From positions 1 through 64,000 of the forward strand of contig URKA01000007.1 of the NCBI GenBank assembly GCA_900548345.1: a stretch of 64,000 bases of DNA, given 5' to 3'. The notes beneath the pieces are model-generated. The model was not told where the DNA came from. It saw only the letters and a list, made by a program, of their open reading frames with translations, and ran no database searches. Positions 34,728 through 43,665 of this stretch are shown here, in pieces. The stretch is from an uncultured Paraprevotella sp. Its GTDB lineage: Bacteria > Bacteroidota > Bacteroidia > Bacteroidales > Bacteroidaceae. The translations under genes were made by a program, and so were the position numbers. Positions within the stretch are counted from its first letter, which is position 1; every line of letters begins with the position of its first letter.

Positions 34728-36404
34728 ATGCTGAAATCGTTATTTATCCGCAACTACGCATTAATCGATACCTTACACATCCAATTCGAGAAAGGTTTTT
34801 CCGTCATCACAGGCGAGACCGGAGCCGGAAAGTCTATTATTCTCGGTGCCATAGGACTATTGTTAGGGCAACGCGCCGACAGCAAGGCAGCCAAAGACAA
34901 AACGGCCAAATGCGTCATCGAGGCTGTCTTCGACATCAATTCTTACGGTATAGAGGATTTCTTCAACCGTAACGACCTTGAAACCGACGGCAGCGAATGT
35001 ATCATCCGTCGGGAAATCAGCGCAACGGGAAAAAGCCGGGCGTTCATCAACGACACGCCCGTACAGGTCACCCAACTCAAGGAACTGGGCGAGATGCTCA
35101 TAGACGTGCATTCACAGCACCAGAATCTGTTGCTGAACAAAGAGGACTTCCAACTGAAAGTCCTTGATATATTGGCAGGAGACAAAGCGGAACTTAACAA
35201 ATACCACGTTCTGTATGCAACCTACCGACAAGCCGGGAAAAGACTGGAAGAAGCCGTCAAGGCCGCGGAAACAGCCTTGGCCGAAGAAGACTACCTGAGA
35301 TTCCAGTTGGAACAACTCGACGAACTGGCACCGCAACCCGGTGAACAGGAGGAACTGGAACAGGAAGCCGAAACACTGTCTCACGCCGAAGAAATCAAAC
35401 AAACCTTATTCGACGCGGAAAGACTCATGGATAACGAGCAAGGAGTTCTGGATGCCTTGAAAGAAAGCACCCATCTGCTGGAACATATCAACAAGGTATA
35501 CCCCGAAGCCGATGAACTGGCGGAGAGAATGAATTCTTGTTATATCGAACTGAAAGACCTGTCGGACGAGATTGCCGCACGGGCCGAAAGAATAGAATTC
35601 AACCCAGGACGACTGAACTTCATCAATGAACGGCTGAACAGCCTCTATGAATTAGAACAGAAACACCGGGTGGACACTCCCGAAGCACTCATAGAACTGG
35701 CAGAGGACTTCCGCGAAAAACTCAACGCCATCGCTCACGGCGAAGAACACATACAAGAACTGAAGGCGGAATACCACAAGGCGGAAAAGGCCATGAAAGC
35801 GCAAGCCGGCGTACTGACCAGCCTGCGAAAGGAAGCCGCCGCACGTGCAGAAAGACAGATGGAAGAAAGGCTCGTACCGTTGGGAATACCGAACATACGC
35901 TTCAAGGTGGAACTGTCGCCACGGGAGACTCCCGACGAAAACGGAGCGGACAGGATAGCATTCCTGTTCAGCGCCAACAAAAACGGCACGCTCCAACCCA
36001 TCTCACAAGTGGCGTCGGGAGGAGAAATAGCCCGCGTCATGCTGTCGCTGAAAGCCATGATATCGGGGGCGGTAAAACTGCCCACCATCATCTTCGATGA
36101 GATAGACACCGGCGTGTCGGGCAATATCGCAGAGAGAATGGCACGCATCATGCAGGAAATGGGCGCGCCCGGACGGCAGGTCATCAGCATCACGCACCTG
36201 CCGCAAATTGCTGCGGCAGGCAGCATACATTATAAGGTATATAAGGAAGACGACATGCACGGCACGACCAGTCACATCATACGGCTGGACGACACACAAC
36301 GTGTTGAAGAGATTGCCCACATGTTGAGCGGTGCATCGCTCACCGACGCCGCCGTAAACAATGCCAAAGAATTGCTCAACCACTCAAAATACACCAGCAA
36401 ATGA
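34728..36404 (+). CDS. recN: DNA repair protein RecN
   Basis: 558 residues, SMC-like. N-terminal MLKSLFIRNYALIDTLHIQF and Walker A GETGAGKSI (~31-39) start the ATPase head; a long coiled-coil region spans ~150-370 with a central break; the C-terminal head has signature SGGEIARVMLSLK and Walker B TIIFDEIDTGVSG, then ITHLPQIAA. Acts in double-strand break repair. Start at ATG 34728, four bases after the DUF4835 stop; the longer frame overlaps that gene. It overlaps the next gene by 4 bp (ATGA). Confidence 0.96.
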   Translation: MLKSLFIRNYALIDTLHIQFEKGFSVITGETGAGKSIILGAIGLLLGQRADSKAAKDKTAKCVIEAVFDINSYGIEDFFNRNDLETDGSECIIRREISATGKSRAFINDTPVQVTQLKELGEMLIDVHSQHQNLLLNKEDFQLKVLDILAGDKAELNKYHVLYATYRQAGKRLEEAVKAAETALAEEDYLRFQLEQLDELAPQPGEQEELEQEAETLSHAEEIKQTLFDAERLMDNEQGVLDALKESTHLLEHINKVYPEADELAERMNSCYIELKDLSDEIAARAERIEFNPGRLNFINERLNSLYELEQKHRVDTPEALIELAEDFREKLNAIAHGEEHIQELKAEYHKAEKAMKAQAGVLTSLRKEAAARAERQMEERLVPLGIPNIRFKVELSPRETPDENGADRIAFLFSANKNGTLQPISQVASGGEIARVMLSLKAMISGAVKLPTIIFDEIDTGVSGNIAERMARIMQEMGAPGRQVISITHLPQIAAAGSIHYKVYKEDDMHGTTSHIIRLDDTQRVEEIAHMLSGASLTDAAVNNAKELLNHSKYTSK

Positions 36405-38089
36405 AAAGATTCACTACCATACTCTTTGTATTGTCCGCCTGTATGATGCAGGCACTTCCGCAGAATCCCAAATGGTTCAAGAAGGCACACAAGGCCGTAT
36501 TCAGCATCATGACACTTGATGCCGACGGCCGGATGATAGGCTCAGGAACCGGTTTCTTTACGGACGAGAAAGGAGCGGCACTGGCCAACTACGACCTGTT
36601 CAAGCACGCCGCAAAAGCCAAAATCATCGGAAGTGACGGGAAAGAATATGAAGTGGACGCCATCATCGGTGCAAGTTCACTTTACGACATCGTAAAATTC
36701 CGCGTTAAGACGGATAAAAAGACACCTTTCCTGGCGGTTGCCGACCGCATCGGCGTCAACGGCGAACAGGTGTTCATCATGCCCTACCCGACAAAAGAAC
36801 ACAGCGTATGCCTGGAAGACACGCTGAAGGACATACAGAAATTCAACGGAGAATTCGGATATTACACGCTGCACAGGCGGCTGGATGAACAGTATGTCAA
36901 CTGTCCCGTCATGAGCGAAGAGGGTGAAGTACTGGGCATGATACAGAAAAATGCCGGCGGGCAAAAGGCCGCCGTGTCGTATGCCATCAGCACGTCGTTC
37001 GGCAATACACTTGCGCTGAACGCCATGTCGGCTGCCGACAACGACCTGAACGCCATCAAAATCCGTAAGGTACTTCCTTCCAACGAGCAGGAAGCGCAGA
37101 CCTTTCTCTTCATGATAGCCTCGCGTTCTGACTCGGCCACCTATAACGGTTACCTGAACGAGTATGCGGAAATGTTTCCGGACAATCATAACAGTTATGT
37201 GCAAAGAGCTGATTTCTATATGGCACACAGCAACTATGAGGCCGCCGAGGCTGACATGGACAAGGCAGCCGCCAAGGCCCAGGCCAAAGACGAGGTGTGC
37301 TATTCGTTCAGCAAAATGCTCTACGAACTGAACCTAAAGCCCGGCTACAACATGTACAAGGACTGGAACATGAACAAGGCACTGCTCATGGCGGAAGAGG
37401 CATACGCTGCCAATCCCCTGCCTCTCTACACGCTGCATGAAGGCAACATATTATACGCACTCAAGGAATATGAGAAGGCTTACGAGAAGTTCTTTTCGCT
37501 GCGCACAACCAACATGCGCTCCGCCAACACCTTCCTGTATGCCGCACAATGCAAACGCATGTCCGGCGCAGACACACTGACCGTACTGGCCTTGCAGGAC
37601 AGTGCCGTGGCGTGTTTCGACAAGCCCTATCACAAAGAGGCCGCGCCTGCCCTTCTGGAACGGGCCAATACGAAACTGTCGCTGGGCAGGTACAGAGAGG
37701 CCGTGCTCGACTTGAACGAATACGAACTACTGATGAGGAATGAAGTGAACGACCTGTTCTATTACCGGCGCGAACAAGCGGAAATGCAATGCCGGATGTT
37801 CCAACAGGCTATCGACGACATAGACCGGGCTATACGCATGAAGCCCGGAGAGGCTCTGTACCACGCAGAAAGGGCTGTCGTGTACTATCGCATCGGTGAG
37901 ACGGAAGAAGCAATCCGCTCCGCACGGGAAGCCATAAAGGCAGATCCAGACTTTACCGACGCATACCGCATTCTGGGCATCTGCCTGCTCGAAACCGGAA
38001 AGAAAGAAGAAGCAATAGGTTTCCTCCAGAAGGCCAAGGAGATGGGAGACGAATCTGCCGGACGCATATTGGAACAAAATACCCCATAA
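36401..38089 (+). CDS. Exported trypsin-fold-like protein with TPR repeats
   Basis: 562 residues. Signal peptide ~1-20 (MKRFTTILFVLSACMMQALP). Residues ~25-210 resemble an HtrA/trypsin fold: GTGFFTDEKGAALANYDLF, SLYDIVKFRV, and CPVMSEEGEVLGMI. Compared with active proteases the His position is Tyr (ANYD), the Asp may be kept (YDIV), and the usual GSP serine reads NCP, so the triad looks broken. Residues ~245-560 are TPR-like helical pairs (YVQRADFYMAHSNYEAAEAD, RIGETEEAIRSAREAIKADP, ETGKKEEAIGFLQKAKEMGD). Likely a periplasmic binding scaffold. Overlaps recN by 4 bp. Confidence 0.82.
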   Translation: MKRFTTILFVLSACMMQALPQNPKWFKKAHKAVFSIMTLDADGRMIGSGTGFFTDEKGAALANYDLFKHAAKAKIIGSDGKEYEVDAIIGASSLYDIVKFRVKTDKKTPFLAVADRIGVNGEQVFIMPYPTKEHSVCLEDTLKDIQKFNGEFGYYTLHRRLDEQYVNCPVMSEEGEVLGMIQKNAGGQKAAVSYAISTSFGNTLALNAMSAADNDLNAIKIRKVLPSNEQEAQTFLFMIASRSDSATYNGYLNEYAEMFPDNHNSYVQRADFYMAHSNYEAAEADMDKAAAKAQAKDEVCYSFSKMLYELNLKPGYNMYKDWNMNKALLMAEEAYAANPLPLYTLHEGNILYALKEYEKAYEKFFSLRTTNMRSANTFLYAAQCKRMSGADTLTVLALQDSAVACFDKPYHKEAAPALLERANTKLSLGRYREAVLDLNEYELLMRNEVNDLFYYRREQAEMQCRMFQQAIDDIDRAIRMKPGEALYHAERAVVYYRIGETEEAIRSAREAIKADPDFTDAYRILGICLLETGKKEEAIGFLQKAKEMGDESAGRILEQNTP

Positions 38090-38178
38090 AAGGGGGGCAA
38101 AACCGCATACGATGTTAATAAAACCTAAACAAAATATTCTTTTACCCATCATAAAATCCATTCAAACACATTAATAAC

Positions 38179-38186
38179 TATATTCG
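38179..38186 (+). promoter_or_regulatory. -7-like box for the blaI-type operon
   Basis: TATATTCG, one base off TAnnTTTG, 21 bp before the ATG at 38207. Confidence 0.5.
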
Positions 38187-38206
38187 CACATACTAAAGCT
38201 ATAAAA

Positions 38207-38584
38207 ATGAAGAACAAAAAACAACTGACAAAAGCCGAGTATCAAGTAATGGACATTTTATGGTCCTTGCCGGGGGAATGCGGATTCATCAACGACATCC
38301 TCAAGCAATACAAGGACCCTAAACCGGCGTACACCACACTATCCACATTCCTGAAGATTTTGAAAGACAAGGGGTTTGTAAAATCCATGAATGTAGGAAA
38401 AATGCTCTACTTCACTCCCACCGTGAGCCGGAAAGAGTATACGGAGAATTACATGCAGGAAATCAAGACGAAATTCTTCGGCGGCTCGCTGACCTCACTC
38501 ATCTCCTTCTTTACCGAGAAAGAGAAACTGAGCGAACAGGAAATCGACGAACTGGTTGACATCATCAGGAAGGGAAAAAAATAG
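38207..38584 (+). CDS. BlaI/MecI/CopY-family repressor
   Basis: 125 residues. Winged helix-turn-helix typical of BlaI: TKAEYQVMDILWSLPGECGF at the N-terminus, KPAYTTLSTFLKILKDKGFV (wing and recognition helix), VSRKEYTENYM and the C-terminal dimerisation helix LSEQEIDELVDIIRKGKK. In this family an M56 peptidase encoded downstream relieves repression by triggering cleavage of the repressor. The peptidase gene begins 21 bp later. Autorepression through the 38090-38206 region is expected; I could not identify a clear palindromic operator there. Confidence 0.93.
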   Translation: MKNKKQLTKAEYQVMDILWSLPGECGFINDILKQYKDPKPAYTTLSTFLKILKDKGFVKSMNVGKMLYFTPTVSRKEYTENYMQEIKTKFFGGSLTSLISFFTEKEKLSEQEIDELVDIIRKGKK

Positions 38585-38605
38585 CCCTTTCAAGCATCCT
38601 TGAAT

Positions 38606-40444
38606 ATGAGCACATTTCTGACGGACATAGAGTTTGCATGGGGCTTCTTTCCATTTACGGCTCTGGCTATATCCGCCTGTTTATGGCTCATATTCAAGTT
38701 GACCATTGGAATGAAATGCCATCCGCAGCCGTCACAGCATTTCATTCTGGCGGGACTTCTCATCGTCACCACCGCCAATTTCATCAGTCCGGTACACATG
38801 CAGGAAGCGGCAGACCCGCAACCTGCCGTTGCCAAACAACTGCCTAACGAACATTCGGGAGCCACCGTCTCCATCAGCCCGTTTGGCATCACATACCTGA
38901 ACCATTTCAGCCTGGAACGCAGAAATTACAACAACTCCCCCATTTCCTATGCAGCGAAAAAGCCGGGCAAATGGGAAAAGCTATACACGGGAATCCACTC
39001 GCGATACCTTACCTCCGGCATACGCCGTTTCTACCAAGCCGGAGTCGTCATCGTACTGCTATACATGCTATGGCAGCTCCTTCATCTGAGAAAAATACGC
39101 AACTGCTCCCAACAGGAAGGCAACTTCAACGGAATCAGCCTGTACAACACATCATACAACCTGCCTTTTTCCTACGGCAAATACATCTTCCTGCCCTACA
39201 ACCAGCCTGAGGACAGCCGGGAATATGTGCTTCTGCACGAGGAGAGCCACATCAGGCACAAACACTTCTACAAGCTATGCCTCATGCTCTTCATCGCCGC
39301 GCTCAACTGGTACAACCCGTTCGTGTGGCTGTTGCTCGGCGAGAACAAAATCCTGCAAGAAATGGAAGCCGACGGCGATGTGGTGAAATTAGGCATCATC
39401 CCCACCGACTATCAGATGAACCTCGTACAGATGGCACTGAAAAGCAAGGAATGGATTTGGCTCAAGTCCAGTTACAACCACCATCCGCTGAAAAAGCGCA
39501 TCCTGTTCATGAACGATACTTTCAACTTCAAGCAAAGCCGTATCATCACCTACCTGGCCACACTGGTCTTCGTGACCACCACGGTATTCATCGTAGGATG
39601 CAGTGTCGATGCGGTAAGCTCATACGTAAACGGAGAGCCGGCCGACCTCATGAACGAGGACCAGCCCTACGAGAGAAACGCGCTCAGCGGAGTATGGCAT
39701 CTCAAAGGCACAGCAAAAGACACGACATGCACAGACATCTACCCGGCGGAAACGGAGTGTTACAAATTCTACGGAAACGGCATTACATTGACCGTCATCA
39801 TCTATGGTACGGAATACTCCGGATTAAACGTCCGCTTCAATGCCTCCGGACACACATACGAGGTGCTGACGGACAGTACCATGACAGAGAACGGACTGAC
39901 GTTCATGTACAGGCTGAAGACACCGGACGAACTGATGTTCACCACATTTGATGAAAAGGAGAATAAAATAGTGTCCCACATGCAATCGGAAGTGTGGAAC
40001 CGGACAAGGAAAATACCGGAAGGGCTCAGGGCGATACTGGAAAGCGCAGTGAAAAAAGGCGTGAAAAACAATCCGCTCCAAGGCACATGGAACCTCACCC
40101 GGCTTGCAAGCGATAAGGCTCACATGTTCGACCACTCCGTGAACTATACCTATAAGGTGTATGGCGACAGCACCTACTTCGCGTTCAGTTCCATAGGAGA
40201 AGACTCCGAAAATATCGACCAGTCATTCATCGGCAACTGCGGTACGTTCAAATATCTTTCCGATGAAAGGATTATCGAACGGAGTAATGTGTGCCGGCTA
40301 AATTGGACAGACAGGGACAACTATGACCTGATATATTACATGAACGACTCCTTTATCACGGAGAACTGGACACGAGCCGACCTTCCCGATACCTACAAGC
40401 GCATATTGGCCGGAATCGCTCCCCTGTTGCGGGAATGCGAATAA
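38606..40444 (+). CDS. M56 (BlaR1-like) sensor peptidase with duplicated beta-rich C-terminal domain
   Basis: About 612 residues. Membrane segments near 10-32, 43-58, 138-156, 230-250 and 312-333 surround the zinc-peptidase motif LLHEESHIRHKH (HExxH at ~211) with downstream ENKILQEMEADGDVVKLG holding the third ligand. After the last helix (ends IVGCSV) the exported part (~345-612) has no penicillin-binding motifs. Instead it has two copies of a DUF4488/lipocalin-like repeat: GVWHLKG...EVWNRTRKIPEGLRAIL and GTWNLTR...ITENWTRADLPDTYKRIL. Probably senses a non-beta-lactam ligand and acts on the BlaI-type repressor. ATG 38606 is preferred over TTG 38600. Confidence 0.87.
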   Translation: MSTFLTDIEFAWGFFPFTALAISACLWLIFKLTIGMKCHPQPSQHFILAGLLIVTTANFISPVHMQEAADPQPAVAKQLPNEHSGATVSISPFGITYLNHFSLERRNYNNSPISYAAKKPGKWEKLYTGIHSRYLTSGIRRFYQAGVVIVLLYMLWQLLHLRKIRNCSQQEGNFNGISLYNTSYNLPFSYGKYIFLPYNQPEDSREYVLLHEESHIRHKHFYKLCLMLFIAALNWYNPFVWLLLGENKILQEMEADGDVVKLGIIPTDYQMNLVQMALKSKEWIWLKSSYNHHPLKKRILFMNDTFNFKQSRIITYLATLVFVTTTVFIVGCSVDAVSSYVNGEPADLMNEDQPYERNALSGVWHLKGTAKDTTCTDIYPAETECYKFYGNGITLTVIIYGTEYSGLNVRFNASGHTYEVLTDSTMTENGLTFMYRLKTPDELMFTTFDEKENKIVSHMQSEVWNRTRKIPEGLRAILESAVKKGVKNNPLQGTWNLTRLASDKAHMFDHSVNYTYKVYGDSTYFAFSSIGEDSENIDQSFIGNCGTFKYLSDERIIERSNVCRLNWTDRDNYDLIYYMNDSFITENWTRADLPDTYKRILAGIAPLLRECE

Positions 40445-40516
40445 GTTCCCCCACAGAACCTGTGCCGCCGGCATACCGGACATACTTTGAACAACCTTCA
40501 AAAGAAAACGACATAG

Positions 40517-41431
40517 ATGAAAACAAGACACAGAAAAACAGACAGACGCAACAGGAGATTCTTATTGCCGGCCATCATATCCGTCCTCACCGTATGGGCC
40601 GCCACCCCGGCCACGGCAGGAGACGGCCTCCGACTTCCGGCTTATGGGGAGGACGGCGAAGGCAACACCCCCGAAGGGAGCTACGTCCTGTCCAGAACCA
40701 TTCCGGAAGGGACATTGAGGCGCAACAAATCACGGCCCTACAACGTATACAAGACTTACGGCGACCACTACACGCTGGACATCATGCAACATTTCAACTC
40801 CTATATGGCCTGTAGCGTGGCCATAGGACCGTGGCAAACGGATAAGTCCAAGAACATAAAGGAGACAGACAATGCCTATGGTTTTGACCTGCAGGGCAAC
40901 AGACTTACACTCACATTCAACAACGCCACACCTGAATCCAATGACTCCAAAAACATCATACAGGAAATCTGGAACCAGACAGAACTTCCCCAAATCATAA
41001 CCACTTGCCTTAAAATCATTACAGACGGCAGAACAAGCAAGGACAACTTTGACGGAGTGTGGATATACAAAGGGCAATACGCCGGTCAGGCACAGGAACA
41101 ATGTCCTCCACTGAATATTATCGATTCCTACGGAACCCATTTCTATAAAATATATTGCGGATCACTTTACTGCACGCTATGGCTCACAAAAGCAGACGAT
41201 GAAAAAGGCACATACATACTTAGGGGACTGCACCCCGACAGTTTCGAACAACTGTCGAAGGAATACGCCATCGAACGCGGCATATACGAAGTGTCGTTCA
41301 AGTGGGAAGACGAGAACACCTATTATCTGACATATTTCTCTCCAGGCGAACAAATATACATCACGGAGAAATGGACGCGCACAAAACTTCCCGCAAAAAT
41401 CATACAGGCACTCAAAGACTGCGGCTTCTGA
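40517..41431 (+). CDS. Exported protein made of two repeats like the sensor domain of the upstream M56 protein
   Basis: 304 residues. Basic N-terminus then a hydrophobic stretch (FLLPAIISVLTVWAATPATA), a signal peptide cleaved near residue 34. Two repeats follow: the first has PYNVYKTYGDHYTL and ends EIWNQTELPQIITTCLKII; the second has FDGVWIYKG, HFYKIYCGSLYCTLWL and ends TEKWTRTKLPAKIIQALKDC. The W-(N)-x-T-x-LP-x-(9)-L ending matches both repeats of the M56 protein encoded 72 bp upstream. No catalytic motif is seen. A ligand-binding co-receptor or decoy for the sensor is plausible but is inference. Confidence 0.75.
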   Translation: MKTRHRKTDRRNRRFLLPAIISVLTVWAATPATAGDGLRLPAYGEDGEGNTPEGSYVLSRTIPEGTLRRNKSRPYNVYKTYGDHYTLDIMQHFNSYMACSVAIGPWQTDKSKNIKETDNAYGFDLQGNRLTLTFNNATPESNDSKNIIQEIWNQTELPQIITTCLKIITDGRTSKDNFDGVWIYKGQYAGQAQEQCPPLNIIDSYGTHFYKIYCGSLYCTLWLTKADDEKGTYILRGLHPDSFEQLSKEYAIERGIYEVSFKWEDENTYYLTYFSPGEQIYITEKWTRTKLPAKIIQALKDCGF

Positions 41432-41447
41432 CCGTGCATTTATAAAC

Positions 41448-41545
41448 ACCTGTTTTTCAGCATCAAAATGTATACAGGTGAAGAACAAAACGCTCACAGG
41501 TGAAGAACGAGACGGTCACAGGTGAAGAATCAAACGCTCACAGGT
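41448..41545. repeat. 22-bp periodic ACAGGT array, four in register plus one offset core
   Basis: ACAGGT at 41474, 41496, 41518 and 41540, each 22 bp apart; an ACCTGT lies at 41448 (26 bp before). Units share ACAGGTGAAGAA and end in (A/G)ACG(C/G)TC, with variable bases between. The gap 41432-41717 between convergent genes holds this array and the nqr terminator and no gene. Confidence 0.9.
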
Positions 41546-41641
41546 GAAGAATTTAACGCTCTCCCATACATGAACAGTCCTGCCGGTTTCACGACCGGAA
41601 ACATGCCCTTACATGACGCTTAGGCATACGGGATTCCCGAC

Positions 41642-41684
41642 AAAAAAACGCCCCTGAAAGTTGGACGCACCAACCTTCAGGGGC
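41642..41684 (-). terminator. Terminator of the nqr operon
   Basis: Stem GCCCCTGAAAGTTGG / CCAACCTTCAGGGGC (41650-41684; one mismatch pair) with an A-run on the plus strand at 41642-41648, which is a T-run on the minus transcript. Confidence 0.9.
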
Positions 41685-41717
41685 ATTTCCTGTTCTAAGC
41701 ATTTCTAAGGCCTGAGA

Positions 41718-42986
41718 CTAACCTCCGAAGTTATCGTACATGATGCTTTCGGGTTCTACACCCAGTCCGTCGAGCATGTTGACAACCGCCTTCGACATCG
41801 GGCCGGGACCGCACATGTAATATTCAATATCTTCGGGAGCCTCGTGGTCTTTCAGATAAGTCTCGTACATCACATTATGCACAAAGCCCGGAGTGTACTT
41901 CACGCCGGCTGCGTCTGCAACGGGGTCCGGACGGTCCAGAGCCAGGTGGAAGTGGAAGTTGGGATATTCCTTCTCCAGTCCGAGGAAGTCCTCCAGATAG
42001 AACACTTCGTTCAACGCACGCGCACCGTAGAAGTAGTGCATCTCACGGTCTGTGGTATGCAACGTCTTGGTCATGTGCATAATCTGCGCACGCAACGGAG
42101 CCATACCGGCACCACCGCCTACCCAAATCATCTCACGCTTACTGTCGAAATGCGGATGGAAATCTCCGTAAGGACCGCTCATGGTCACTTTGTCACCCGG
42201 TTTCAGGGTAAAGATGTAAGATGAGGCAATACCCGGATTCACGTCCATGAAGCCGCTTCTGTCGGGTTTGAACGGCGGAGTGGCGATACGCACGGTAAGC
42301 ATGAACACATCGCCCTCGGCCGGATAGTTGGCCATTGAGTAGGCACGGATGGTCGGTTCGGTGTTCACGCACTTGAGCGGGAAAAGGCCGAACTTCTGCC
42401 ATGCCGGCAGATATTCGTCGCCGATGAGGCTCTTGTCGATATCCTTGTCATAGTCCATCGAGAATGCCGGTATCTTAATCTGTGCGTACGAACCGGGCAG
42501 GAAGTCCATGTGCGCGCCGGCAGGCAGCTGCACCTTGAATTCCTTGATAAACGTAGCCACGTTCTTGTTGCTGATAACCGTACATTCATACTCTTTCACA
42601 CCCATAACCGATTCGGGCACCTTGATGCTCAAATCACCTTTCACCTTGCACTGGCATCCCAGACGCCAATGGTCTTTCACCTGTTTACGGGTGAACTGTC
42701 CCTTTTCCGAGTCGAGGATTTCGCCTCCGCCTTCGAGAACCTGACACTTACACTGTCCGCAGGAACCTTTTCCTCCACAGGCAGAGGGCAGGTAGATGCC
42801 TTCTGCAGCCAACGTGGAAAGCAGGCTGCCGCCCTGAGCCACCGAGACACTCTTGTCTCCATTGATGGTAATCTTCACATTTCCGCTCGGAGACAAATAC
42901 TTTTTGGCTACCAACAGAATGACAACCAAAAGAAGTATCATGACGAGGAATACGCCAATGCTCGCAAAAATAAAATTCATATCCAT
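41718..42986 (-). CDS. nqrF: Na+-translocating NADH:quinone reductase subunit F
   Basis: 422 residues; the electron entry subunit. N-terminal membrane helix (FIFASIGVFLVMILLLVVIL), a plant-type 2Fe-2S domain with CGGKGSCGQC and later GCQC, then FAD- and NADH-binding reductase domains with RAYSMANYP, GPYGDFHP, WVGGGAGMAPLRAQI and MCGPGPMSKAV. Oxidises NADH and passes electrons to the other subunits. Start at MDMNFIFAS; the ORF extends 15 codons upstream into nqrE. Last gene of the operon, followed by a strong terminator. Confidence 0.97.
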   Translation of the reverse strand: MDMNFIFASIGVFLVMILLLVVILLVAKKYLSPSGNVKITINGDKSVSVAQGGSLLSTLAAEGIYLPSACGGKGSCGQCKCQVLEGGGEILDSEKGQFTRKQVKDHWRLGCQCKVKGDLSIKVPESVMGVKEYECTVISNKNVATFIKEFKVQLPAGAHMDFLPGSYAQIKIPAFSMDYDKDIDKSLIGDEYLPAWQKFGLFPLKCVNTEPTIRAYSMANYPAEGDVFMLTVRIATPPFKPDRSGFMDVNPGIASSYIFTLKPGDKVTMSGPYGDFHPHFDSKREMIWVGGGAGMAPLRAQIMHMTKTLHTTDREMHYFYGARALNEVFYLEDFLGLEKEYPNFHFHLALDRPDPVADAAGVKYTPGFVHNVMYETYLKDHEAPEDIEYYMCGPGPMSKAVVNMLDGLGVEPESIMYDNFGG

Positions 42987-43006
42987 TGTTCTTATTCCTT
43001 TCCTTA

Positions 43007-43633
43007 TTAAATATTCAAACCGGAGAAACACATAAACGCCATGGCCATCAGACCTACGGTAATAAAGGTAATACCCAGTCCTTGCAAGGGCTTAGGCACA
43101 TCCGTATATTCCATCTTCTCGCGAATGGCGGCCAAAGACACGATGGCCAACAGCCAGCCGATACCGGAACCGAAGGCATATACCAACGAATCCCATACGC
43201 TGGAAATGGCCTGCGTGCTGGTGGCGGGATCCATGGATATTCTCTGCTGCATGAACAGCGAGGCTCCCATGATGGCGCAGTTCACGGCAATCAAAGGAAG
43301 GAATATACCCAAAGCGGCATACAGAGAAGGTGAGAAACGCTCCACCACCATCTCTACCAGCTGCACGATACCCGCAATCACGGCGATAAAGAGAATGAAC
43401 GCCAGATAAGTCAAGTCCATACCGAGGATTCCGTCCTCAGACAAGACTTTGGTCTGCAACAGGTAGTCTACCGGCACCGTCACGCACAATACGAACGTTA
43501 CAGCAATTCCGAGCCCCATCGCAGTCTTTACATTCTTGGATACGGCCAAGTATGAACACATACCCAGGAAGAAAGCAAAAATCATGTTGTCCACGAATAT
43601 CGAACGGACAAACAAACTAAACATATGTTCCAT
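43007..43633 (-). CDS. nqrE: Na+-translocating NADH:quinone reductase subunit E
   Basis: 208-residue integral membrane protein with about six helices (SIFVDNMIFAFFLGMCSYLAV near the N-terminus; given in part, FVDNMIFAFFLGMC). The two conserved half-sites each carry a Cys: LGMCSYLAVS and AVNCAIMGASLF, which are the membrane Fe-coordinating positions shared by NqrD and NqrE. Lies 20 bp upstream of nqrF and 32 bp after nqrD on the minus strand. Confidence 0.97.
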   Translation of the reverse strand: MEHMFSLFVRSIFVDNMIFAFFLGMCSYLAVSKNVKTAMGLGIAVTFVLCVTVPVDYLLQTKVLSEDGILGMDLTYLAFILFIAVIAGIVQLVEMVVERFSPSLYAALGIFLPLIAVNCAIMGASLFMQQRISMDPATSTQAISSVWDSLVYAFGSGIGWLLAIVSLAAIREKMEYTDVPKPLQGLGITFITVGLMAMAFMCFSGLNI

Positions 43634-43665
43634 ATTAATTTCCTTTCTGATTTAGGTTGTGTGAA

